Below are positions 47,601 to 57,320 of a DNA stretch of 64,000 nt, in pieces (the stretch's first letter is position 1; each line of letters begins with the position of its first letter). The notes beneath the pieces were generated by a model, which was given only the letters and a program-made list of their open reading frames with translations, was not told where the DNA came from and did not search any database. The stretch covers positions 910,088 to 974,087 of the forward strand of contig CABFPE010000122.1 in the NCBI GenBank assembly GCA_900660155.1. Direction: 5' to 3'. The translations under genes and the position numbers were made by a program. This stretch comes from Hofstenia miamia (Eukaryota > Xenacoelomorpha > Acoela > Hofsteniidae).

Positions 47601-49297
47601 TTGGACATCATTTCCAATACGTTCATCAAAATTGTAATTTAATGAGTATTGAAAGAAATAGTATCAGGTTATGGAAAAATGATAGATACACTAGAAGTAT
47701 AAAATTGAATCTGGTTATAGCCGCAATGTTATTTTTTACTCTATGAAATTTAAAATTTTTTCAATCATGCTTAACTTTGCACTATTCGTATAATGTAGTT
47801 TTTGGGAACACAGTTTTATTTTTTGTTTATGGTAGCTTTGTTTTCAATATGATTCAATTTTATCTTCTATATTCACAAATGAGTTATTTGTGTATTCACG
47901 TATTTTAATTGACATGAAGCTAATGGTCATTTGCTTTCTACAATTTATTTAATAATAAGGAATGCTGCTGTTCCTATTTGAATTGTTAGTTTAGACTAAA
48001 CTACAGTTTCTGACAATATTCACTGTCTATGTATATCTGCTCATAACTACAAAATTGGTACGTTCTAGAAATGAGAATAACAAAGCCACGTCATACATTG
48101 TGTAAGGAGTCTGAAACTGATGTCCTAACTTGCATACATTTTAAAATGATTTTTCAGCTGAACGGAAACCGAAGACCTTAACCAAATTAAAGTAGTCCTA
48201 CAAAATTCCCTTCTGTCCCAAGGACTTCAAATAGTTGAAAACTTGCAACTTTTATCCGAAGCTATTTATATGTAGTTGTGCGGAATTTTCTTTGAATATT
48301 GTCTTCCCAACCTTACTACGAGTGTTCATTTAAATGTCGGAATTGAATTTCAATGAAAGCAAACATTTTCAATGTATTTTTTTAAAATGTTAACTGGCCG
48401 CCTGCTTTTTTCAATAAATTTTGCAGTGCTTATGAAGGTAATTTTCAACGGACCATACAAAATTCGTTTTGTTTAACGTGAGTTGTATATTCAGCATATT
48501 AAAATTCTTTCTCTTTAGTGGGAGATAATTATTTCATTTGAAATAGTAAATTTAGATTCCTCAACTTCCAAACCATTCGAGTTTAATGAAACCGCTGCCA
48601 GAATTGGGCAAGACACTTTAGAAGAAATCGCTGATAAACAGGAGTTCTTCAAGCAAATTGAAAACACTTCAGCAGATTTAGATTATGGACTTCTTAATAG
48701 GCAAATCGACATTGATGCGACAGCTAATCCTAATGACCTAAATAAACCTAAAGGTAAGAATTTAGCAGTCGAATTAAGTTCTTCCGAAACAACAACAACA
48801 AATTTCTGTTTTTTACTTTACACATAAAATACAGTAATTTCTTACAAATATGTAATTCCATGTATGTAGGGCGTTTAAAGAATATTCGGCCACCTTTTGC
48901 AATTCGGCTTTTGTCAGTAAGCTAATACTTTGGCCCTTCATCTTTCAGCAGATTTGGGTTTTAGGTAGATTAGTTAATAAAATTTGTAATTTGCGCCGAA
49001 ATTCCAAATAATTTCAGTGCCTTTACTTTGTTGTTGCGCTTTAATTCTTTTGAAATTTATTCAGTGTAACGTTTGTTAAATGTAATTGGATATTTGGTCA
49101 AGCCTTGTATGTATGTTTTCAGCTTTGAACCCTAAGTAACGAAAACTTTTCGATTTTTAGGGACTAAAGTCTTAATTGCAGATACTGAATTTAATTTAGC
49201 AGATACACAGACCACCAAACCAACTATTGTTACCACTTCAATTCTGAAGAACTCTCCATCAAAGGGTATACAATTCAACTTTAGTTCATACGCGTAA

Positions 49298-49337
<40 letters not shown>

Positions 49338-52300
49338 ACTTTATATTTGAGAAGAGCGCTCTGGTAATTGAATATATTTAGGAAGTGGAAATGTTTCTAA
49401 AAGCAGTAGTTTCGAGGCGACACATTCCGATGCTTCACCAGTGAGATCCGCGCGCAATACTAAAAAATTGTTAGACACCGAAAAACTACTAGCTGGTGAT
49501 AGTGATCCAATAAAGACACAACCTGCTTCGGCACTTCTTCCAAAAGGTAATTGTATTATTAAAGATTCTTGAAAACATTAAATTTCAATCATTTTAATCC
49601 CTACATTCAGATGGATTTTAAGACTATTAGGGCTGAGAGAAGTTAACCATTCAGCGTGTTAATGAGAATTAACGTGTGCCCCTAATTTGCCCCACTCAAT
49701 AAATTCTCGCTCCAAAAACTACTTGCTATATCTTATTGCCCCATATTTGTTCGATAACAATTTTAATAGCACTGCACCAAACCACCACTGCCAAATATTT
49801 TGAATCCTTACTGCTTAGAAGATACAGAATCATTTTTTTATTGCCATCTCTACTATTCCTACCAATAGGAATCTAATAACAATATATGTTATAATTATTA
49901 TTAATAGCCAAATAGCAAATTTTAACTCTATAAAGCTAATATTTTATGCAATATATTTATGCAAGGATAATGGCAAAGCCTATTGATGACAAATCAGATC
50001 AAAAAGATCTTGTTGGTATTATTGAATGGAATCCAATTTCGCTAAGAGTTGGAAATACATGGTAATTGATTTTTAAAGTTTCCAAGTCAATCAAAATTTT
50101 ATCAAGTAGGGAACCGTGATAAAAGAAAATTACTTTTACAATCTCTAAAATTTGCAGTTCTTTGGTTCAATTTTTCTTAACTCAATAGTGTTTCCCCCAC
50201 TTTTGCCCCATGGGTACCCACTTTAGAGAAATCTTGACCCATACCCGCCCCGCCCTACATCCATCTGTTTCAATTCCGATGGATTTTAAGACTGATAGGC
50301 TGAGCGAAGTTAACTCGTTAGCGTGTTAATGAGAATTAACGTGTGAATTAAAAAGTTTTTCAATGTTTAAATTAACGTGTCGGTAGAAGATAATTGGGTA
50401 AAAATCGGTTTCTCTTATTCGGGTAAAAGCTAAGCTGCATTTATGAAAAATTAACATCCAAATTTACTGATTCTTGCAATAATATCCGACTGTCGATGGT
50501 ACACAAATACAAACAAACTTGTATAATCTTATCTACACAGTAGATTATTTGTTTTGTTGAATTTACAATTTCTTAGAATTTTGCGTATATTAGCTCGTTA
50601 ACGTGTATAAATTTAACATGTTCTGGGAAATGTGAACCTCCTCTCAGCCCTGAAGACTATTATAACTTTTCTTGAAATTCGATCGTAAACGGTGTTCTTT
50701 GATAGCATGTATGGTGACATTTATTATATTATACAAGTTATAATCATTTCTAACATATTGGTTTTACTTAATAGATTTTTTAGCTTTCAGCTTATTTTGA
50801 CATTATTAATGTAAAATATGCTTGACAATGTATCTACTATTATACTACACCCTATAAGTTTATAAATAAAACTATCAATAAAGATAATGGAAAACAAATT
50901 TTTTATGAAAACTACTCTTTGCTGGTGAGGTCTTGCCATCTGCTTACCTCAAATGTATTTGCTGTTTAGGATATGTTTACCGGCTAGTTGATTAGTCTGC
51001 TGGTAAATTTGACAGTTGGTTCCTGGATATCAGTAGAAAGACATTCTTATTATTTTTTTTTGGATTTGGCTTACAATCATGGCCACTCTTTTTACTAAAT
51101 TTAAACCTCTTTACTTTTTAGTTATTTTTTAAGAGTCAAATATGTAAATTTTTCTTTAACAGTTATTATTACTAACCAAACCGATCAACTTTAACACTGA
51201 TGCTCTCATCGTATCTTGTCGACATTTGATTTTCTTTTCTAGCTAGGGTCGTTTTCTAATGCATAATTATTTTGAGTAACAACTACCATTTTTAAATTAA
51301 TCGCCATTGACGGCTTTTTGGCATATACTACATTTGTATACCTTTTTAGGTGTTTCATTTCTAAATTTTACACTTTTTTTTCTTGTCAAACCCAAAGCGC
51401 GTATTAGTGACTTATATACTGAAGTGATGTTAGAAAATATTTTTCCATTGGTAAATATATTTTCCCAGTGCGGTGCAGCTTTCATCAAGGTTTGGTTTAA
51501 TGTAATTGGTAATATAGCCCTTGAACGGGATTCGCAATTTTTCCGCAATACTTTTATATTGAAAAATTCGAATGACATTACAATTACTATATAAATATTT
51601 TTCCTGTCTGACGTGAAGTGGAGCACCACCAAAATCAGCCATTATTAACTAGTCAAAATATTATGTGCAATTATATCAATGCCTGCCAGTGTTTTAAATA
51701 ATGTAAATGTGAGATAAATAAAGATGGTAAAATGTAATAAATGGAATGACCTATAAAAATGTGAAAATATCATTTTATATGGATTTACAGCTGTTTATGT
51801 TTGTTACAGATGATTAAATCTTTAAAATATATCTATTGCTTTGTCTAGAAGAGCTTTTAAAACGATTTTCAGTGCTAGTGTTAATAAAAGTGAGAACAAA
51901 GTGATAGAGAAATAAAGCAATGAATTTCACTAAAGGTTTAACCACTAATTATGCAGACATTGTTTATGATTGTTGCATTCACTTTACTAGTTACATGCAT
52001 ACCTAGTGGAGAGCTCTCGAGTGGACGTTGACAATGGATGATATTCTTCAACGAAGTTTAGCTGTATAAATAAAAGTTTTTTTATTAAATAATAAAATTA
52101 TGTACAATTTAAATATTTGTAAGCTTATTTTTTTGCAATATTCCCTTTTTCTCCGTCTTGTTCTATACCTTTTTAACTTCAATTTAATCTATCTAAATTT
52201 CAAATTAAGCTATGTCGATTTCTAATTAATCTGCATCAAATTTAAATTAATCCAATACCGAAAATCAGTCTATGGCAGACTTGTCAACGAGCCGTAATTT

Positions 52301-55300
52301 CTAAGCTCGGCTCGGCTCGGATCGTTTAAATTTTGAGTAAGTTCGGCTCGGCTCGCCACAGAAAATCTTTTCAATGAGGCTCGCTTAAGCTCGGTATTTT
52401 CTTTAAAAATATTGTGCTCTCAGAGTTTTTTCAATTGCTCTTCCTATTATTTAATAAAAATTTCTAAAATACAATTATAAGTAAGGAATATTGAATGAAA
52501 AAATAAGAAAAATCTGCATATTCAAATTAACAAGCAGCACTATAAATTTGGTTTGCTTAAAAACTGCTCGTTTTGGGCTTGTTGTATATCCAATATTCNG
52601 CTCGGTGTATATCCAATACTCTGCTCAAGCTCGGCTCGTTAGAAGCTCGGCTCGTTGACAAGTCTGGTCTATGGCCATTCCATGTAACATGTAATGTGTT
52701 TTCCATAAATTGTATTGAAAAATATTATTGTAGGGAGTATATATTTTATTTCAAAATTTTTTTGGCATCTTTATTAGTACCATCATTTTATGATAATAGT
52801 ATTAACACCTCCATTATTAAGGGTGGAAACGCGTCAATCCTAGACAGCCCGCCCCGCATGTCGAGTTGGGTTGTGGGTCACTTCTAAACGGGGTCGGGTC
52901 ACAGGTCATTGGTAATCTTAAGAATAGAAGAACACTAACAGATCTAAGAAACTATTTTGAAATTCTTAATGATTTTAAATGTTTCTTATTGATTTAATAT
53001 TGGTTTTGTTGATCATTTATGTTAAAACATTTTGTGCATATTATACTAGCAATCTTTCTTTGAAATATTTATTCATTAGAAAGTGTGATTCATCTTAGGT
53101 AAGGTCACCCAAATTCAAATCGCATAATGCTGGGCAACATCGACTTTAGGCACACCATTATTGTAATTTTCACCATAGATTCATCAATTATTTTTTCCAG
53201 TCTTTACTGACTATGGTTAGTTCCAACTTGAGAAGGTGCGATGAGCATTTTTTGTATGGTATTTGCAAGTTATTTTTAATCTTTGATTTGAAAACCCACC
53301 AGCACTCTCCATTTGGTGAGGGGTGGAATATGTTATGATGGTAGTACTAATACAGATGCCAAAGAAATTTCGAAGTAAGATATAAACTACCTAAAATAAA
53401 AACGCAATCATATTTTTCAATAGCATTTGTGTAAAACACGCTACACGTGTTACATGGAATGGCCCTAGAGTGATTTTTTGAATCGAATTAATTTGAATTT
53501 GACTTAGATTATATTGAATTTGAGTTAAATTAATCTGAATTTGATTTGAATTAATTTGAAATTGAGTTAGATTAATTTGAAGGTAAAAAGGTGTAGTTAA
53601 AAAGTGTTAAATAGATAGCCTCGTTTCACCAAAGACGAATTACGGCACAGTAAATTTGACTTATTAGCCCATTGTTTTGAATTTATTTTACTAATTTTAG
53701 TTTGCATGTCTTCCTCTTCTTTAGTAAAATACATTTCTTTGGAAAATCAATTTGGTTTACTTCCAAAAATTTTTTTGTCAATTAACCAATTGCACAATTT
53801 GTTTAAACCTAAAAACCCAAATTTGTCAATTATTTAGTATGGTTTTGTTAGATTAAGAATTCAAAAAATATTTTTTAGATGAAAATTTCATTTTAGGTTA
53901 AAATGTTAATATCAACTAATTAATTCATACATTTCTTTATTTTTGTGAAAATCCTTATCAAATTTTGAATTTAGGATGAACTAGATGTTCTAATGTCATT
54001 CTTACATAAAGTAGTTTTTCTGTTGAAAACTGTAAATATTATATTTTTAAACAGTGCTTTATAATACGTTTTGTCCTTAAACTACCCAAGCTATGTTCTA
54101 CAAATATTTCAAAAACTTGAATTTTTGTGTTTATAAAAAGGTCACAGCATGATTTTGTCATTTTTATTATATGGTTGCTCAGAATAGATTTGTCTTTTTA
54201 AAAGGACAGTGGGCAAATTGTCATAAAACAGAATTTGTGATTTGATTAAATTGATTATATTTACATGAACACAACGCTGAATTACAATTTTTTAATCTAG
54301 TAAAACATTATGAAATACAGCAAAGCAATTTATAGCAACAATACAAAGACAAACATTACACTTTGAACAGCTATTGTCAAATTCAAGACATTAAATTGTT
54401 TTCAAATATTTTACAAATCAGCCAGCAATAAAGAAATAAGGTTTCTGTGGCTGAAAGTGTAGAAAAATATTGTCTTCGGATATAACGCTGTGCAGAATAA
54501 AAATTGGCTAAAAACGTATCTTGAAAGTACTTGAGAAAAGTTTGTCCTTTAACAGGACACCAGGCTGTTTAAGGTTAAGTAGTGCATGCACAGATTGAAG
54601 TTTTTTAATTTCATTATTTCGTCAAAATAAGGTAAATATATTTAATTTTTTGTCAATATTTGTGTTCAGAACCTAAATTTTTTAGATTAGCAAGATTAAC
54701 ACCTACTAATAATGCAGAGCTCGTCTAAACGATCTTAATGCGGTTAGCCTCATAATTTGGGTTTTTGACTGATCATCTGCCTCGTGTATGCGAACGTAAT
54801 GTTGAGTGATTTGAACCTTTTAATTTGTTTATATTAGGAGTTAGTTTAAGGTTCATAATTTGATAAATTTTATTCTAATCCCTTTGTGTTATTTATTAAT
54901 ATTTGAATGGAGTAATTTAGTTAACCTCGCTTCAATGGACTTAAGCTGGATCAGTAATAAAACTGGTAACGCTACCGCTCAGGAGAAAAACTCCGGGACT
55001 CAGGATAAATCCAGTACTAGTAAGTAAAACACATCTCGTGAAAATTCAACATTTTTAGTGATACAATTTACTGGAACAGCAACCCAGATGAACTTACTCC
55101 ATGATATTTACAAGCAGGCATCGGAATCAACAGATGTCGGAGAAAACTCAAACAATCCCAACGCTGGTATAACTTTAAAATGGTTGTTTGACATTCACAA
55201 GTGGTCTGAAATATTTAAAATTAGTTGTTTTCATTGAAATACAGCACTTGTTTACCAAAATGTAACTTACATGTATTTGATTTTGACGAATTTTGAACCG

Positions 55301-57285
55301 ATGTGTTTTAAATGAATGAAGGCGATGTCATGTAGTGTGATATGTTTTGATTTTTGGCTGAATAAATAATCTTCGTTGATGACTGCAACGACTTTTAATA
55401 TTTGGGTAATCGTCTAGTTAGTACAACCCGGAGCATTGTACTTAATCCCTTTCATTTTGAAATTTTGTAATCGCGATCAAGCGCAAGCCCTTGTTTTTAA
55501 GGCCTTTTACTGCCGATCATGGGTTGTTATGACGGCATATATTTCCAATATATTTAGGCTTAAGCGATAGTGTTGATGTTGATGTAATTGATGATATCTT
55601 ACAACCAAAAAATGACAGAGGCTTTGATTTGGAGCCTTCTAAGCCATTTGATACGTCTAAGAGCGATTCAATTGACGCAGTTGGTTTCCAACTTCCTGTT
55701 ACTAAAGTTGAAGATACCATTAAGGTTTTAAAACATTTTAATTGAAAATCATCTTACTATGATTTAGATTGCACATGCAACGAAGCAAATACCAAAGTCC
55801 CCGTCAAGTAAGTCCTTACGTTCTTATATTCTAGTAAAATCTAGTTTCAACCCAAATGCTGTTAATATCTTTTATATCACCTGCTTGAAAAACAAAATAA
55901 AATAATTTTGTTAAATATGCAGAGTGTTGCAAACGAGTTTGCATTTACGTCCAGACTAGTTTTTTATTGATCGGGACTGTTTTGTTGGATAAGTTTCAAG
56001 ACCCTCCTGGGAAGGGACAGTAATTGTGAATACATATTAAGTTGAATTTCTATTGACATAGAACCATTTAAATTGCGTCCGTTGCAATTTGTAATATTTG
56101 TGAGGGGGGGGGGAGCTGTGGAAGTTCAATTCCATTGTGTGTAAACCTCACCGGCCCGTTGAAGTACTAAAATCTAATGCTCAGTGGGGTTGCAATTTTA
56201 TGAAGATTTCATATTGCTATGGGTTTTCTGTTTCCCTTACAATTTCCTTATTCCGAAAACATAATTATATATATTTCTCTTCAAACTTCTATGTGTGGAA
56301 TATTTTATTTAAGGTTTTTGAACGTTTCCCTTAAATAACAATTTCTCGTCAAATGTAGAATTAATATAAATATTTAATGCTGTCATATCACCAGTAAGAC
56401 GATTTATTATGAATTTTGCATCTATTTTTTTACACACAATGAAAAACGCTTGCAAAATAGGCATTCTGAAATTTCCGTTAAGTCCAAATGTTCTGGTATA
56501 AAATTTGAAAATGTGATACAATGTATTATAATTATATTGTAAGTTTTTGTCATTTTAGTTCGAAAATCTTCTGCAAGCCCTCATAAGAATAAAACTGCGA
56601 AGAAAAAAACTATTAACAAAGGTTGTTCTTTAGACTATAATATGTATTTTTCAACTTTGTTTTTCGTTGTGCGTTGTATATAAATACTAATATCATTTCT
56701 AAGAACAATGCAATAGATTTTTGTATACATTTGCTTCAACGTAACTTTAAGACTACATTATGTATTTCTAATATTTAGGTTAAGTTTTGTAATAGCTCTT
56801 TTGTAGTTTAGTCCACAACACATAAGTTGACTTGAAATACCCAATGTGTTTCATCCCAAATTGAAATAAAAGAAAAAAAATTTGCAGTATACCGTATAGT
56901 AGTTAAAGGCGGCTCTCTTATTGAAATTGTGTTTACTTAATGTTACAGAGAAAATATAGTCCAAAGATTGACCAATCACAAATTCGCCTCTCTTTCAAAT
57001 TGGGACGTAACTGCAGAGCTAATTCTGTCTATTTCAGATAACAAGTTTTTCAGTGACCCAATATAATGTTTGTATAGTCGAAGCGAGTTTTGTAAGAATT
57101 TTTTGATAATTAATACATACTGAAAAAATATTTTATTTATATGATTAATCAAACTTCTATAGTATCCGTATCTGTGTCCTTGAAAGTAACTAAAAATAGA
57201 AAACGTGTTCAATTTTATTTTTAAGGAGCTCTTAGTCGTATGATTGCACATTTTAATCCTAAACATTCGAAATTCAAAAATTACA

Positions 57286-57320
<35 letters not shown>

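Noticed and set aside
48162-48193. Possible extra CEP162-like exon reading AERKPKTLTKLK between TTTTTCAG and GTAGTC
   Set aside because: It would leave in phase 2 and put the strong exon 7 out of frame, meeting a stop within ten codons.
51297-51642. Overlapping open frames of 70-111 codons on both strands in intron 9
   Set aside because: Mutual shadows without motifs, and no splice sites in the phase required by exons 9 and 10.
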